A DNA stretch of 64,000 nt. Source: Pontibacillus yanchengensis (GTDB lineage: Bacteria > Bacillota > Bacilli > Bacillales > BH030062). Positions within the stretch are counted from its first letter, which is position 1. Each line of letters opens with the position of its first letter. Where the stretch lies: the NCBI RefSeq assembly GCF_009856295.1, contig NZ_WMEU01000002.1, positions 434,001-498,000 on the forward strand. Direction: 5' to 3'. A program made the position numbers and the translations under genes. The notes below the pieces were generated by a model. It did no database searches and was not told the DNA's origin. It saw nothing but the letters and a program-made list of their open reading frames with translations. Below, piece by piece: positions 37,607 to 48,271 of the stretch.

Positions 37607-39688
37607 ATGAAACGAGTACTTGTTGTAGGGGGAGGGAAAGGTGGTACAGCACTTTTAACTCTTTTAAGCGGGACGGAAATGATGGAAATTGTAGCAGTTG
37701 TTGATATTTATGAAGATGCACCAGGGGTTCAACTTGCTAAACAAAACAACATTCGAACAGGTCAAGATTGGAAGCGTTGGATTCATGAAGACATAGATAT
37801 TGTGATAGAGGCAACAGGGGACGAAGATGTTTTCGAAGAGTTATTGCAAGAACGATCAAAGAAGACAGTCGTCATCCCAGGTTCTGTAGCGTACATAACC
37901 TCTGAGCTGTTAGAGGAAAAAAACAACTTATTATCTGAATTAAAACGGCAAACCAAGAACCAAGAGCTTATTCTAAACTCCATTCATGATGGTATGGTAG
38001 TAATCAATAGTGAAGAAAAGGTTACATTCATGAATCGGAGTGCAGAAAGAATCTTAGGATTTAAGAAAGAAGAAGGTACATCAAAGAATATACAAGAACT
38101 AATTCCAACAACAAGACTCCCAGAAGTACTAAAAGTTCGTCGTAAAGAAGTAAATCAGAAGCTTGAATTAGAAAATGGACGTAAGATTGTTACTACCAGG
38201 ATTCCTTTGATAGGTGCTGACAATGAGTTAATGGGAGCTTTTTCTGTATTTAAAGATATTACAGAGGTAGTTGATTTAGCAGAAGAAATTACAGATTTAA
38301 AAGAAGTTAAAACAATGTTAGAGGCAATTATTCAATCCTCTGAAGAAGCAATATCTGTAGTAGATGAAAATGGATTGGGAACTATGATCAATCCTGCCTA
38401 TACAAGAATAACTGGACTTACAGAGAAAGAAATCGTTGGTCAACCTGCAACAGCAGACATATCAGAAGGGGAGAGCATGCACATGCGTGTGTTGCAAACC
38501 CGCCGTCCAGTTCGTGGAGTTCGAATGAGCGTAGGTCCAGCAAAAAAAGAAGTATTAGTGAATGTAGCTCCAGTAATAGTTGATGGAAAGTTAAAGGGTA
38601 GCGTGGGAGTGCTGCATGATGTATCTGAAATCCAGTCCCTTACAAGTGAGCTAAAGAAAGCGCGACAAATTATTCGTAATCTCGAAGCGAAGTACACGTT
38701 CGATGATATTATTGGTGATTCTCCTGAGATGACGTTGGCTTTGGAACAGGCAAGAGTAGGTGCAAAAACACCTGCGACTGTTCTACTACGTGGAGAATCA
38801 GGTACTGGGAAAGAATTATTTGCTCATGCTATTCATAATGAAAGCAATCGACGACACAATAAATTTATTCGTGTGAATTGTGCTTCGATTGCAGAATCTA
38901 TTCTTGAAAGTGAATTATTCGGATATGAGGAAGGTGCCTTTTCAGGAGCGAAACGTGGAGGGAAAAGGGGACTATTTGAAGAAGCGAATCATGGGAGTAT
39001 TTTTTTAGATGAAATAGGGGAACTCTCCCTTCATATGCAAGCCAAGTTGCTTCGTGTCCTTCAAGAACATGAAATTGTACGTGTTGGTGGAACCAAGCCA
39101 ATTAACATAGATGTACGTGTGATAGCTGCCACGAATGTGAAAATGGAGAAAGCGATTGTAGAACATACATTTAGAGAAGACTTATATTACAGGTTGAATC
39201 GTTTGCCTATTTTTATTCCTCCATTGCGGGAAAGACATTCGGATATACCTGGTCTAGTTTTGCATCTTATCCAAAAACTAAACCAAGATTATGGACGGAA
39301 TGTAAGGGAGATTAATGAGGAAGCATTAAGGTACCTACAAGGCTATGATTGGCCCGGGAATGTAAGAGAACTTGAAAATATTATTGGACGAGCAATGATT
39401 TATATGTCGATGAATGAAGAAGAAATCCTTTTATCACATATCCCTGAATTGTGGCAACATCCTAAACATTCCACGGACGAGAGTGAAACCCTTACAGAAG
39501 GGTGGAATGGAAAGAATCTTCAAGAGACGTTGGATTTATATGAAAAGAAAGTTCTCAAGGAGGCGTATCGATCTAATCAGTTTAACAAGACAAAGACAGC
39601 TAAAGCGTTAGGAGTCTCTATTAGGAACTTATATTATAAATTAGATAAATACCAAATTGACAGAGATAGCATGCAAGATTTTTCATAG
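37607..39688 (+). CDS. bkdR: Sigma-54-dependent activator BkdR
   Basis: Enhancer-binding activator of the branched-chain keto-acid operon, 693 residues. An N-terminal Rossmann-like domain ([14 protein letters not shown], about 1-100), two PAS domains (about 120-230 and 240-350), a sigma-54 AAA+ domain with Walker A GESGTGKE near 410, and a C-terminal Fis-type helix-turn-helix ([20 protein letters not shown]). The sigma-54 contact loop reads GAFSGA where GAFTGA is usual. ATG 37607 lies after AAGGTGATG. A small inverted repeat TGCAA-ATAA-TTGCA lies just upstream at 37579-37592. Confidence 0.93.
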   Translation: MKRVLVVGGGKGGTALLTLLSGTEMMEIVAVVDIYEDAPGVQLAKQNNIRTGQDWKRWIHEDIDIVIEATGDEDVFEELLQERSKKTVVIPGSVAYITSELLEEKNNLLSELKRQTKNQELILNSIHDGMVVINSEEKVTFMNRSAERILGFKKEEGTSKNIQELIPTTRLPEVLKVRRKEVNQKLELENGRKIVTTRIPLIGADNELMGAFSVFKDITEVVDLAEEITDLKEVKTMLEAIIQSSEEAISVVDENGLGTMINPAYTRITGLTEKEIVGQPATADISEGESMHMRVLQTRRPVRGVRMSVGPAKKEVLVNVAPVIVDGKLKGSVGVLHDVSEIQSLTSELKKARQIIRNLEAKYTFDDIIGDSPEMTLALEQARVGAKTPATVLLRGESGTGKELFAHAIHNESNRRHNKFIRVNCASIAESILESELFGYEEGAFSGAKRGGKRGLFEEANHGSIFLDEIGELSLHMQAKLLRVLQEHEIVRVGGTKPINIDVRVIAATNVKMEKAIVEHTFREDLYYRLNRLPIFIPPLRERHSDIPGLVLHLIQKLNQDYGRNVREINEEALRYLQGYDWPGNVRELENIIGRAMIYMSMNEEEILLSHIPELWQHPKHSTDESETLTEGWNGKNLQETLDLYEKKVLKEAYRSNQFNKTKTAKALGVSIRNLYYKLDKYQIDRDSMQDFS

Positions 39689-39721
39689 TAAGCAAAACAT
39701 TGCACATCTCCCACGCCTTCG

Positions 39722-39735
39722 TTAAAGCGCTTTCA
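39722..39735 (-). promoter_or_regulatory. Candidate CcpA site (cre) upstream of ptb
   Basis: On the minus strand TGAAAGCGCTTTAA matches the cre consensus except one base near the end. It lies 12 bases upstream of the sigma-54 promoter. Confidence 0.45.
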
Positions 39736-39747
39736 GACATTGTGTAG

Positions 39748-39764
39748 TTGGCATGGTTTTTGCA
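39748..39764 (+). promoter_or_regulatory. Sigma-54 (-24/-12) promoter of the bkd operon
   Basis: TTGGCATGGTTTTTGCA has GG at -24 and GC at -12 with exactly 10 bases between, the invariant sigma-54 spacing. It is 27 bases before ptb and just downstream of its activator gene bkdR. Confidence 0.92.
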
Positions 39765-39791
39765 CATGGTTAATAGAGAAGGATGAGTGAT

Positions 39792-40697
39792 ATGAAGTTA
39801 AACACATTATTGGAACAAGTAGACAAAACATATCAAAAGAAAGTAGCTGTTGCTCAGGCAGCAGATGAAGGGATATTAAAAGCAATTCAACTTGCTGTTG
39901 ACTCTCAACTAGCTCGCTTTCAATTATTTGGTGATAAGAGTGTTATTACCAACCTTGCACAAAGTATATCCTTAGATCTAAATAGAGAAGAGCTTGAAGT
40001 AATCCACGTAAGCGAATTGGAGCAAACTCCAATCCAAGCTGTTAAAGCTGTTTCAAATGGTGAAGCTGATGTGGTTATGAAAGGAAATATCGATACCAAA
40101 ACACTACTCAAGGCTGTTCTGAACAAAGAATATGGTCTCCGAACAAAGAAAGTTTTATCTCATGTTGCTTTATTTGAGATACCTAATCAAGAACGACTTA
40201 TTATGCTTACCGATTCAGGTATGAATCTGGAGCCTAATCTCGAGGAGAAAGCGCAAATTATTTCAAATGCTGTGCAAGTAGCTAAAGCTATTGGAATGGA
40301 ACTACCTAAAGTAGCCCCATTAGCAGCAGTTGAAATAGTCAATCCAACTATGCAGCCTACAGTCGATGCAGCATCGCTTACTCAAATGCAGCGTAGAGGT
40401 CAAATCGAGGGTTGTGTAGTGGATGGCCCATTAGCATTTGATAATGCAGTGTCACAAGAGGCTGCCCAACAAAAAGGGATTAAGTCAGAAGTAGCTGGAA
40501 AAGCTGATATTCTACTTGCCCCTTCCATCGAAGTTGCGAATGCACTATACAAATCATTTATTTATTTCTCAAATGCTAAGGTTGCCGGAATAATAAACGG
40601 TGCCAAAGCCCCGATAGTTTTAACCTCTCGTGCTGATTCAGCTGAGAGTAAATTATATTCACTAGTATTAGCCTTACTAACTTCGCAAAGATCATAG
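39792..40697 (+). CDS. ptb: Phosphate butyryltransferase
   Basis: Transfers short branched acyl groups between CoA and phosphate, the first gene of the operon that turns Val/Ile/Leu keto acids into acyl-CoA and acids. 301 residues, close to the B. subtilis enzyme. Conserved blocks [30 protein letters not shown] and [17 protein letters not shown] 39792 is chosen over 39783, which overlaps the AAGGATGAG ribosome site. Confidence 0.94.
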   Translation: MKLNTLLEQVDKTYQKKVAVAQAADEGILKAIQLAVDSQLARFQLFGDKSVITNLAQSISLDLNREELEVIHVSELEQTPIQAVKAVSNGEADVVMKGNIDTKTLLKAVLNKEYGLRTKKVLSHVALFEIPNQERLIMLTDSGMNLEPNLEEKAQIISNAVQVAKAIGMELPKVAPLAAVEIVNPTMQPTVDAASLTQMQRRGQIEGCVVDGPLAFDNAVSQEAAQQKGIKSEVAGKADILLAPSIEVANALYKSFIYFSNAKVAGIINGAKAPIVLTSRADSAESKLYSLVLALLTSQRS

Positions 40698-40711
40698 AGG
40701 AGGAATCAATA

Positions 40712-41806
40712 ATGGAAATTTTTAAGTATATGAAGGAATACGATTACGAGCAATTAGTATTTTGCCAAGATGAAGAATCAGGTTTGAAGGCGATTATCGC
40801 AATACATGATACAACACTAGGGCCAGCACTGGGTGGGACGCGTATGTGGACATACGCTTCAGAGGATGAAGCTATTGAGGATGCCCTGCGACTATCTAAG
40901 GGAATGACATATAAGAATGCAGCAGCTGGACTGAACCTTGGTGGTGGAAAGACTGTTATTATTGGCGATCCAAAAACAGAGAAGAACGAAGAAATGTTCC
41001 GTGCATTTGGTCGATATATTCAAGGACTTAATGGGCGTTACATCACAGCTGAAGATGTAGGAACTACAGTTCATGACATGGACACGATTCATGAAGAGAC
41101 CGATTATGTAACCGGAATTTCCCCAGCATTTGGGTCTTCTGGTAACCCTTCACCTGTAACAGCATATGGAGTTTATCGAGGTATGAAAGCTGCAGCTATG
41201 GAAGCATTTGGTTCTGATTCTCTAGAGGGGAAAGTTATTGCAGTTCAAGGTGTTGGAAATGTAGCTTATAATCTATGTAAACACCTTCACGAAGAAGGAG
41301 CTCAATTAATCGTAACGGATATTAATAAAGAAGCTGTGAATCGTGCAGTAGAAAACTTTGGAGCAAAAGCTGTGGAGACAGAAGAAATTTATGCTGTTGA
41401 CTGTGATATTTACGCCCCATGTGCATTAGGAGCTACAATTAATGATGATACGATTCCGCAAATTAAGGCAAAAGTTATAGCTGGAGCGGCAAATAATCAG
41501 TTAAAAGAAGCTAGACATGGAGATATTATTCATGAAATGGGAATTGTCTATACTCCTGACTATGTGATCAATGCTGGTGGAGTTATAAACGTAGCCGATG
41601 AATTGTACGGATATAATTATGACCGTGCCATGAAACGTGTAGAAGGTTTATACGATACATGTACACGTGTTTTCGAGATTGCAAGACGCGACAATATTCC
41701 GACATACATGGCAGCAGATCGTATGGCGGAAGAGAGAATTGAAAAAATGCGTAAAACAAAAAGTACTTTTATACAAAATGAACATCACATTTTAAGTCGT
41801 CGCTAA
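40712..41806 (+). CDS. bcd: Leucine dehydrogenase
   Basis: NAD-dependent oxidative deamination of branched-chain amino acids to keto acids, 364 residues. Conserved [30 protein letters not shown] (with the catalytic Lys) and the nucleotide-binding [19 protein letters not shown]. Ribosome site AGGAGG. Second gene of the bkd operon. Confidence 0.97.
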   Translation: MEIFKYMKEYDYEQLVFCQDEESGLKAIIAIHDTTLGPALGGTRMWTYASEDEAIEDALRLSKGMTYKNAAAGLNLGGGKTVIIGDPKTEKNEEMFRAFGRYIQGLNGRYITAEDVGTTVHDMDTIHEETDYVTGISPAFGSSGNPSPVTAYGVYRGMKAAAMEAFGSDSLEGKVIAVQGVGNVAYNLCKHLHEEGAQLIVTDINKEAVNRAVENFGAKAVETEEIYAVDCDIYAPCALGATINDDTIPQIKAKVIAGAANNQLKEARHGDIIHEMGIVYTPDYVINAGGVINVADELYGYNYDRAMKRVEGLYDTCTRVFEIARRDNIPTYMAADRMAEERIEKMRKTKSTFIQNEHHILSRR

Positions 41807-41830
41807 TCACATCTATTGGAGGTCAATATC

Positions 41831-42919
41831 TTGCAACAAACTTATAGAACACTTGTGATTAATCCAGGATCCACATCTACCAAAATCGGCGTCTTTAATA
41901 ACAATCAATGCATCTTCGAAGAAACGATTCGGCATAAGAGTGAAGAAACATCCAACTTTCCAAGAATTATAGAACAATTCGACTTCCGCAAAAAAACAAT
42001 ACTAGATGCCCTTGACCATGAGGGCATCAATATCTCTAAGCTGGATGCTGTATGTGGAAGAGGAGGATTACTACGTCCGATAGAAGGCGGAACGTATAAA
42101 GTAAATGAAGCCATGCTACATGACTTGCAGATTGGTTATAATGGGGAACATGCCTCCAATCTTGGGGGAATAATAGCCAATGAGATTGCTAAAGGCTTAA
42201 ATATACCTGCATTTATCGTAGACCCTGTTGTTGTTGATGAATTAGCATCCGTTTCTCGTTTTTCGGGGGTTCCAGAAATTCCGAGAAAAAGTATCTTCCA
42301 CGCCTTGAATCAAAAAGCAGTTGCTCGAAGAGTCGCTAATGACCTGGAGAAACCGTATAGAGAGCTCAATATTATTGTCGTCCATATGGGTGGAGGAATA
42401 ACAGTTGGTGCCCATGTGAATGGCAAAGTCGTGGATGTTAATAATGGTCTCCATGGAGATGGTCCTTTTTCACCTGAACGTGCAGGCACCGTTCCAGCAG
42501 GTGACTTAGTTTCGATGTGTTTTTCTGGGGAATATTATCGCGAAGAAATCATGAAGAAATTAGTTGGACAAGGTGGAATTATGGCTTATCTTGAAACCAA
42601 TGATGCGGTTGAGGTCGAAAAACGAATTGAAGCTGGTGATGAAGTAGCTCGAGAAGTCTACGATGCTATGGCATATCAAATAGCGAAAGAAATTGGGTCA
42701 ATGAGTGCCGTTATGCTAGGCAAAGTTGATGCAATTGCATTAACAGGAGGTCTTGCATATGGTAAAGAATTTGTTTCGATGATTACAGAGCGAATTAATT
42801 GGATTGCTGATTGTTTGGTCTATCCTGGAGAAAACGAATTACAAGCATTGAATGAGGGTACATTACGGGTGCTCCGTAATGAAGAGCAACCTAAAACCTA
42901 TCCCAATCCAGTTGGGTGA
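41831..42919 (+). CDS. buk: Butyrate kinase
   Basis: Acetate-kinase family enzyme that makes ATP from acyl phosphates produced by Ptb, 362 residues. [13 protein letters not shown] start, [16 protein letters not shown] and [17 protein letters not shown] motifs. TTG 41831 lies 7 bases after GGAGGT; the upstream TTG at 41816 overlaps that ribosome site. Confidence 0.95.
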   Translation: MQQTYRTLVINPGSTSTKIGVFNNNQCIFEETIRHKSEETSNFPRIIEQFDFRKKTILDALDHEGINISKLDAVCGRGGLLRPIEGGTYKVNEAMLHDLQIGYNGEHASNLGGIIANEIAKGLNIPAFIVDPVVVDELASVSRFSGVPEIPRKSIFHALNQKAVARRVANDLEKPYRELNIIVVHMGGGITVGAHVNGKVVDVNNGLHGDGPFSPERAGTVPAGDLVSMCFSGEYYREEIMKKLVGQGGIMAYLETNDAVEVEKRIEAGDEVAREVYDAMAYQIAKEIGSMSAVMLGKVDAIALTGGLAYGKEFVSMITERINWIADCLVYPGENELQALNEGTLRVLRNEEQPKTYPNPVG

Positions 42920-42933
42920 AAGGGGAGAGATCA

Positions 42934-44355
42934 ATGGCAGAAGAATATGATTTAGTCGTTCTTGGTGGCGGAACAGGAGGATATGTGGCTGCTGTTCGAG
43001 CTTCGCAATTAGGATTAAAGACAGCCATTGTCGAAAGTGGCAAATTAGGAGGGACATGCCTGCATAGAGGATGTATCCCATCAAAAGCATTATTGCGAAG
43101 TGCAGAGGTGTATAAACAAACGAAAGAAGCTGATACATATGGAATTGAAACGTCAGAACCAACGTTGAATTTCTTTAAAGTTCAAGAACGCAAACAATCC
43201 ATAGTAGACACACTTCATAAAGGCGTACAAGGTTTAATGAAACAAGGGAAGATTGACGTATATGAAGGATTTGGAAGAATTCTAGGTCCTAGCATTTTTT
43301 CACCATCGGCAGGTACTATTTCCGTGGAGATGAACAATGGGGAAGAAAACGAAATGCTCATTCCGAAAAATGTTCTTGTTGCGACAGGTTCAAGCCCTAG
43401 AACATTACCTGGCTTGGAAGTGGATGAACAGTTTGTCATGACTTCTGATGAAGCACTAAGTATGGAAGAATTGCCTTCATCTATTGTTATTGTTGGTGGA
43501 GGTGTCATTGGGATAGAATGGGCTTCCATGTTAGCAGATTTCGGAGTAGAAGTTACGGTGCTAGAATATCTAGACCGCATATTACCAACTGAAGATCACG
43601 AAGTTGCTAAAGAAATGACCCGTTTAATGAAGAAGAAAGGTGTGAAACTCGTAACGGGCACAAAGGTTATGGGTGATACCTTAAAAAAAGAACAAGGCAT
43701 TGAAATTCAAGCAGAACGAAATGGTGAAACAGAAACGTATAAAGCTGACCGTATGTTAGTTTCCGTTGGGCGTACACCTAATGTTAAAAACATTGGTCTT
43801 GAAAATACAGACATTCAAGTAGAGAATGGTGCCATTCAAACCAATAAGTATTATCAAACAAAGGAATCACACATTTATGCAATCGGTGATGTCATAGGTG
43901 GCATGCAACTAGCTCATGTTGCTTCACATGAAGGTATCATTGCAGTGGAACACATGTCTGAACAAGACCCATTACCTATGGATATGGAACAAGTGCCTTC
44001 CTGTATTTATTCCAATCCTGAGGTTGCAAGCGTAGGACTTACAGAAGAACAAGCGAAAGAGCAAGGGTATGATGTGAAGACAGGTAAGTTCTCCTTTAAA
44101 GCTATTGGTAAGGCTTTAGTGTTTGGGGATACAGATGGTTTTGTAAAGATAGTAGCAGATAAACAAACAGATGACTTATTAGGGGTTCATATGTTAGGAC
44201 CGCATGTAACGGATATGATTTCAGAAGCTGGACTTGCAAAAGTATTGGATGCAACACCGTGGGAAATTGCCCACAGCATCCACCCTCACCCAACGCTTTC
44301 TGAGGTAATGGGTGAAGCAGCTCTAGCTGTAGACGGAAAACAAATTCACGGATAA
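42934..44355 (+). CDS. lpdV: Dihydrolipoyl dehydrogenase, E3 of branched-chain keto-acid dehydrogenase
   Basis: Reoxidises lipoamide of the BkdB core, 473 residues. FAD-binding LGGGTGGYVAAVRA, redox-active CLHRGC, NAD-binding VGGGVIGIEWASMLADFG, and C-terminal HPHPTLSE with the catalytic His-Glu pair. ATG behind AAGGGGAG. Confidence 0.96.
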   Translation: MAEEYDLVVLGGGTGGYVAAVRASQLGLKTAIVESGKLGGTCLHRGCIPSKALLRSAEVYKQTKEADTYGIETSEPTLNFFKVQERKQSIVDTLHKGVQGLMKQGKIDVYEGFGRILGPSIFSPSAGTISVEMNNGEENEMLIPKNVLVATGSSPRTLPGLEVDEQFVMTSDEALSMEELPSSIVIVGGGVIGIEWASMLADFGVEVTVLEYLDRILPTEDHEVAKEMTRLMKKKGVKLVTGTKVMGDTLKKEQGIEIQAERNGETETYKADRMLVSVGRTPNVKNIGLENTDIQVENGAIQTNKYYQTKESHIYAIGDVIGGMQLAHVASHEGIIAVEHMSEQDPLPMDMEQVPSCIYSNPEVASVGLTEEQAKEQGYDVKTGKFSFKAIGKALVFGDTDGFVKIVADKQTDDLLGVHMLGPHVTDMISEAGLAKVLDATPWEIAHSIHPHPTLSEVMGEAALAVDGKQIHG

Positions 44356-44370
44356 TAAGGAGGGATTCTT

Positions 44371-45369
44371 GTGGCTGAGAACCGCCATCAACAATTAGGC
44401 CTTTCAGATGAGAAAGTATTAGAAATGTATCGAACGATGTTACTTGCTAGAAAAATAGATGAACGTATGTGGTTGTTGAACCGTTCAGGTAAGATTCCAT
44501 TCGTCATTTCATGTCAGGGGCAAGAGGCAGCGCAAGTAGGGGCATCTTTTGCTCTTGATCTAGAGAAGGATTATGTAGCACCGTATTATCGAGATATGGG
44601 TATTGTGCTGTCATTTGGAATGAATGCACAGGAATTAATGCTTTCTGGTTTTGCCAAGGCAGAAGATCCAAACTCAGGTGGACGTCAGATGCCTGGGCAC
44701 TTCGGTCAGAAGAAAAACCGTATTATAACTGGGTCTTCACCGGTTACGACTCAGGTACCCCATGCAGTTGGGTTTGCATTAGCATCCAAAATGCAAAAAG
44801 AAGATTTTGTCACACTAACTACTTTAGGTGAAGGATCTTCTAACCAGGGGGATTTCCATGAGGCTTTGAACTTTGCTGGTGTTCATAAGTTACCTGTTAT
44901 CACAATGGTAGAAAACAATAAATACGCTATTTCGGTACCTGTGGAAAAACAAATCGCATGTGAGAAAGTATCTGATCGTGCTCAAGGATATGGAATGCCT
45001 GGCTACACAGTAGATGGAAATGATCCGCTGGCTGTCTATGAAGCTGTGAAAGAAGCAGCAGACCGAGCACGTCGTGGGGAAGGCCCATCACTAATCGAAA
45101 CAGTTTCCTATCGTTTAACGGCTCACTCTAGTGATGATGATGATCGTACGTATCGAGAGCAGGAAGAAGTAGAAGAAGCGAAAAAGAAAGACTCTCTCAT
45201 TACCTTTAAAGCTTACTTACAAGAAGTAGGAGTTTTAACGGATGAAAAAGAACAACAGCTTGAAGATGAGCTTAAGAATATTATTAATGATGCGACAGAT
45301 TATGCTGAAAACGCACCATATGCTGAACCAGAGAGTGCTCTGAAGTATGTATATGCCGAGAATGAGTAG
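44371..45369 (+). CDS. bkdAA: Branched-chain 2-oxoacid dehydrogenase E1 alpha
   Basis: Thiamine-diphosphate-binding alpha subunit of the decarboxylase, 332 residues. Thiamine motif GEGSSNQGDFHEALNFAG ending in ENNKYAIS is visible, plus the SYRLTAHSSDDD phosphorylation-loop-like region. GTG start behind AAGGAGGG. Confidence 0.96.
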   Translation: MAENRHQQLGLSDEKVLEMYRTMLLARKIDERMWLLNRSGKIPFVISCQGQEAAQVGASFALDLEKDYVAPYYRDMGIVLSFGMNAQELMLSGFAKAEDPNSGGRQMPGHFGQKKNRIITGSSPVTTQVPHAVGFALASKMQKEDFVTLTTLGEGSSNQGDFHEALNFAGVHKLPVITMVENNKYAISVPVEKQIACEKVSDRAQGYGMPGYTVDGNDPLAVYEAVKEAADRARRGEGPSLIETVSYRLTAHSSDDDDRTYREQEEVEEAKKKDSLITFKAYLQEVGVLTDEKEQQLEDELKNIINDATDYAENAPYAEPESALKYVYAENE

Positions 45370-45384
45370 GGAGGGGAAGAAACC

Positions 45385-46368
45385 ATGCCAGTTATGTCTT
45401 ATATCCAAGCAGTAACACAAGCACTGCATGAAGAAATGGATCGTGATGAGAAGGTTTATGTTTTGGGGGAAGACGTCGGTAAGCGCGGTGGTGTATTCCG
45501 TGCTACAGATGGTCTTTATGATAAATTTGGGGAAGAGCGTGTGATTGATACACCTCTGGCCGAATCAGCTATTGCTGGTGTAGGAATTGGTACTGCTATG
45601 TATGGCTTACGACCTGTAGCTGAGATGCAGTTTGCAGACTTTATCATGCCTGCCGTTAACCAAATCCTATCCGAAGCTTCCAAAATTAGATATCGCTCTA
45701 ATAATGATTGGAGCTGCCCAATTACAATTCGTGCTCCATATGGTGGGGGAGTCCATGGAGCGTTATACCACTCTCAATCTGTTGAATCTGTCTTTGCGAA
45801 TTCCCCTGGATTGAAAATTGTGATGCCTTCTACACCATATGATGCTAAGGGCTTATTAAAAGCAGCTGTTCGTGACGATGACCCTGTTCTTTTCTTTGAA
45901 CATAAGCGGGCATATCGTTTGATCAAGGGGGAAGTTCCTGAAGATGAATATACACTTCCAATTGGAAAAGCTGATGTAAAACGGGAAGGATCTGATATCA
46001 CGGTCATTACCTATGGGCTTTGTGTACACTTTGCTCTACAAGCAGCAGAGAAGCTAGCAGAAGAAGGTATTGATGCTCATATTCTTGATCTTCGTACCGT
46101 TTATCCTTTAGATAAAGAATCTATTATTGAAGCGGCTAAGAAGACAGGAAAAGTTCTTCTAATTACAGAGGACAATCTTGAAGGCAGTATTATTAGTGAA
46201 GTATCTGCCATCGTATCTGAAAACTGTCTGTTTGATTTAGATGCACCAGTTCAACGTTTAGCTGGACCTGATGTACCATCGATGCCGTATGCTCCATCTA
46301 TGGAAAAATACTTTATGATGAATCCAGATAAAGTAGAAAAAGCAATGCGTGATTTAGCTGAATTCTAA
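45385..46368 (+). CDS. bkdAB: Branched-chain 2-oxoacid dehydrogenase E1 beta
   Basis: Beta subunit of E1, 327 residues. Conserved GEDVGKRGGVFRATDGL, RVIDTPLAESAIAGVGIG, EMQFADFIMPAVNQI and a C-terminal transketolase domain (DLRTVYPLDKESI). Sixteen bases after bkdAA. Confidence 0.96.
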   Translation: MPVMSYIQAVTQALHEEMDRDEKVYVLGEDVGKRGGVFRATDGLYDKFGEERVIDTPLAESAIAGVGIGTAMYGLRPVAEMQFADFIMPAVNQILSEASKIRYRSNNDWSCPITIRAPYGGGVHGALYHSQSVESVFANSPGLKIVMPSTPYDAKGLLKAAVRDDDPVLFFEHKRAYRLIKGEVPEDEYTLPIGKADVKREGSDITVITYGLCVHFALQAAEKLAEEGIDAHILDLRTVYPLDKESIIEAAKKTGKVLLITEDNLEGSIISEVSAIVSENCLFDLDAPVQRLAGPDVPSMPYAPSMEKYFMMNPDKVEKAMRDLAEF

Positions 46369-46388
46369 AGTGATAAGGAGGGTTTGGA

Positions 46389-47699
46389 TTGGCTAAAGAA
46401 AAAATCAATATGCCTCAGCTAGGGGAAAGTGTTACAGAAGGAACCATCAGTACGTGGTTGGTTTCTGAAGGAGACACCATTGAAAAATATGACCCGATTG
46501 CTGAGGTTATGACGGATAAAGTAAATGCAGAGGTTCCTTCTTCTTTTTCAGGTAAGATTGTTGAATTTGTTGCCCAAGAAGGGGATACGCTAGCTGTTGG
46601 TGACCTTATGTGTTACATCGAAACAGAGGACGCAGGAGAAGAAACGAATCAAGCTGATTCTCAAGAAGACAAGCCAGAAGCACCTGTTGAAAAGGAAACA
46701 ATTGATGAAGAAGATGATGCAGATCAGCCTATGAAAAAGCGTTATTCACCAGCCGTATTACATATGGCTCAAGAAAATGATATCGATCTAAACCAGGTCA
46801 AAGGATCTGGTCGAGGTGGGAGAATTACTCGAAAAGACCTTGAGAAGATTATTGAATCTGGAGATATACCAAAAGAACAACCGAACCAAGCTGCTTCCTC
46901 ACAAGAATCTCAAGAAATACCAAAAGAAGCAACACCAACTCAAGAAGCACCAAAAGCAGCACAACCAGCATCTTCTGGACCACAACCTACTGCTCAAGAA
47001 GGCGATGTAGAAATCCCAGTTACAGGTGTTCGTAAGGCGATTGCGCAAAATATGGTTAAATCCACCCAAGAGATTCCACATGCATGGATGATGGTGGAAG
47101 TGGATGTAACCAATTTAGTAGAACTTCGTAATTCACTTAAAAATGAATTTAAACAAAAGGAAGGCTTCAGCTTAACGTTCTTTGCTTTCTTTGTTAAAGC
47201 TGTTGCACAAGCGTTGAAGGAATATCCTCAGCTAAATAGTACATGGGCAGGGGACAAAATCATTCAACGAAAAGCAATTAATCTAAACATTGCAGTAGCA
47301 AAAGAAAACGAATTATTTGTTCCAGTCATCAAGAATGCTGATGAGAAGAGCATCAAAGGTATTGCAAAAGATATCACGGACCTTGCTGAGAAAGCTCGTA
47401 ACGGTAAGCTAACGAACGATGATATGCAAGGTGGAACATTCACTGTAAACAATACTGGTTCCTTTGGATCTGTACAGTCAATGGGAGTCATCAATCCACC
47501 ACAATCTGCAATCTTGCAAGTAGAATCGATTGTTAAACGTCCAGTATTTATGAATGGAATGTTCGCAGCAAGAGACATGGTTAACTTGTGTCTATCACTA
47601 GACCACCGTGTATTAGATGGACTTGTAGCGGGTAATTTCCTTGCACGAGTAAAAGAGTTACTAGAAAAGATGACGAAAGAAAATACTTCAGTGTATTAA
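46389..47699 (+). CDS. bkdB: Branched-chain 2-oxoacid dehydrogenase E2, lipoyl acyltransferase
   Basis: Core of the complex, 436 residues. N-terminal lipoyl domain with the lipoylated Lys in EVMTDKVNAEVPS, an acidic/Gln-rich linker, an E1/E3-binding domain (about 115-155), a second Pro/Ala/Gln linker, and the catalytic domain with SLDHRVLDGLVAGNFL. TTG start behind AAGGAGGG. Last gene of the operon. It makes the branched acyl-CoA primers for iso/anteiso fatty acids. Confidence 0.96.
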   Translation: MAKEKINMPQLGESVTEGTISTWLVSEGDTIEKYDPIAEVMTDKVNAEVPSSFSGKIVEFVAQEGDTLAVGDLMCYIETEDAGEETNQADSQEDKPEAPVEKETIDEEDDADQPMKKRYSPAVLHMAQENDIDLNQVKGSGRGGRITRKDLEKIIESGDIPKEQPNQAASSQESQEIPKEATPTQEAPKAAQPASSGPQPTAQEGDVEIPVTGVRKAIAQNMVKSTQEIPHAWMMVEVDVTNLVELRNSLKNEFKQKEGFSLTFFAFFVKAVAQALKEYPQLNSTWAGDKIIQRKAINLNIAVAKENELFVPVIKNADEKSIKGIAKDITDLAEKARNGKLTNDDMQGGTFTVNNTGSFGSVQSMGVINPPQSAILQVESIVKRPVFMNGMFAARDMVNLCLSLDHRVLDGLVAGNFLARVKELLEKMTKENTSVY

Positions 47700-47708
47700 C
47701 AAAGCGAA

Positions 47709-47748
47709 AACACCTTAGGGAAAGAGTAGTATCCCTGAGGTGTTTTTT
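47709..47748 (+). terminator. Terminator of the bkd operon
   Basis: AACACCTTAGGG pairs with CCCTGAGGTGTT (one mismatch) and is followed by T6. Confidence 0.88.
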
Positions 47749-47859
47749 ATTAATATATAGTCTCCTGAGATAAAATTGTAAATGTTAATGATAGGTAATC
47801 GGTTTTAAATTGCATATATCAATGAAAATAATTTATTGAAGAAACACGACAGGGAATGA

Positions 47860-47877
47860 TTGTGAAATAGTTCACAA
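47860..47877 (+). promoter_or_regulatory. Rex- or Fnr-type operator
   Basis: TTGTGAAATAGTTCACAA is a perfect palindrome of the Rex form TTGTGAA-N4-TTCACAA, and it also contains the Fnr form TGTGA-N6-TCACA. It lies 79 bases before the small ORF leading into adhE. The family cannot be separated by sequence alone. Confidence 0.75.
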
Positions 47878-47899
47878 ATCTGTAATATCTCCCCGAAAA

Positions 47900-47913
47900 T
47901 GAAAGCGTTATCA
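47900..47913 (+). promoter_or_regulatory. Candidate CcpA site (cre)
   Basis: TGAAAGCGTTATCA fits the consensus TGWAANCGNTNWCA at every fixed position. It lies between the Rex/Fnr-type palindrome and the small ORF. Confidence 0.65.
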
Positions 47914-47956
47914 GGTGATACTATAAAGTTAATCAAAAACACAAGGAGTGATAATC

Positions 47957-48184
47957 ATGATCCTCTGCGAATGGAGAGATTTTTCAACCGATACAGAAAC
48001 CTACACATTAGGCGTATTTGAGAACAACGTTGGTGATGAATTTGAAGCAATGATGGTAGAGGAGGGGCAAGAGATTCCATCTTTTATATGGACAGTAAAT
48101 CATGTTGTCATTATTAAACAAAATGCCAGAATGTACAAAGATATTTCATTTGTGAAAATACCACGAAATCCTGTTTGTGAATAA
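47957..48184 (+). CDS. Small hypothetical protein upstream of adhE
   Basis: 75 residues, not recognised. It opens MILCEWRDF, is acidic in the middle (GDEFEAMMVEEGQE) and ends basic. It has no signal peptide or membrane helix. ATG 47957 follows AAGGAGTG; GTG 47948 lies inside that site. It sits downstream of a Rex/Fnr-type palindrome and a cre site, and 87 bases before adhE with no terminator between, so it probably belongs to the same redox- and carbon-controlled transcript. Confidence 0.6.
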   Translation: MILCEWRDFSTDTETYTLGVFENNVGDEFEAMMVEEGQEIPSFIWTVNHVVIIKQNARMYKDISFVKIPRNPVCE

Positions 48185-48236
48185 TATTTTGCAGTCAACA
48201 TGAGTTATATAAATTGTTGTAAATGTATAAATAAAC

Positions 48237-48254
48237 ATGTGAAAAGTTTCACAT
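48237..48254 (+). promoter_or_regulatory. Second Rex- or Fnr-type operator, at adhE
   Basis: ATGTGAAAAGTTTCACAT: perfect palindrome with the TGTGAA-N4-TTCACA core. It ends 17 bases before the adhE start, a position suited to repression. Confidence 0.7.
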
Positions 48255-48271
48255 GATAGGAGGTTTTAAGC

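Noticed and set aside
42863..43162. 99-codon minus-strand ORF across the buk-lpdV junction
   Set aside because: Shadow of well-supported plus-strand genes; no ribosome site.
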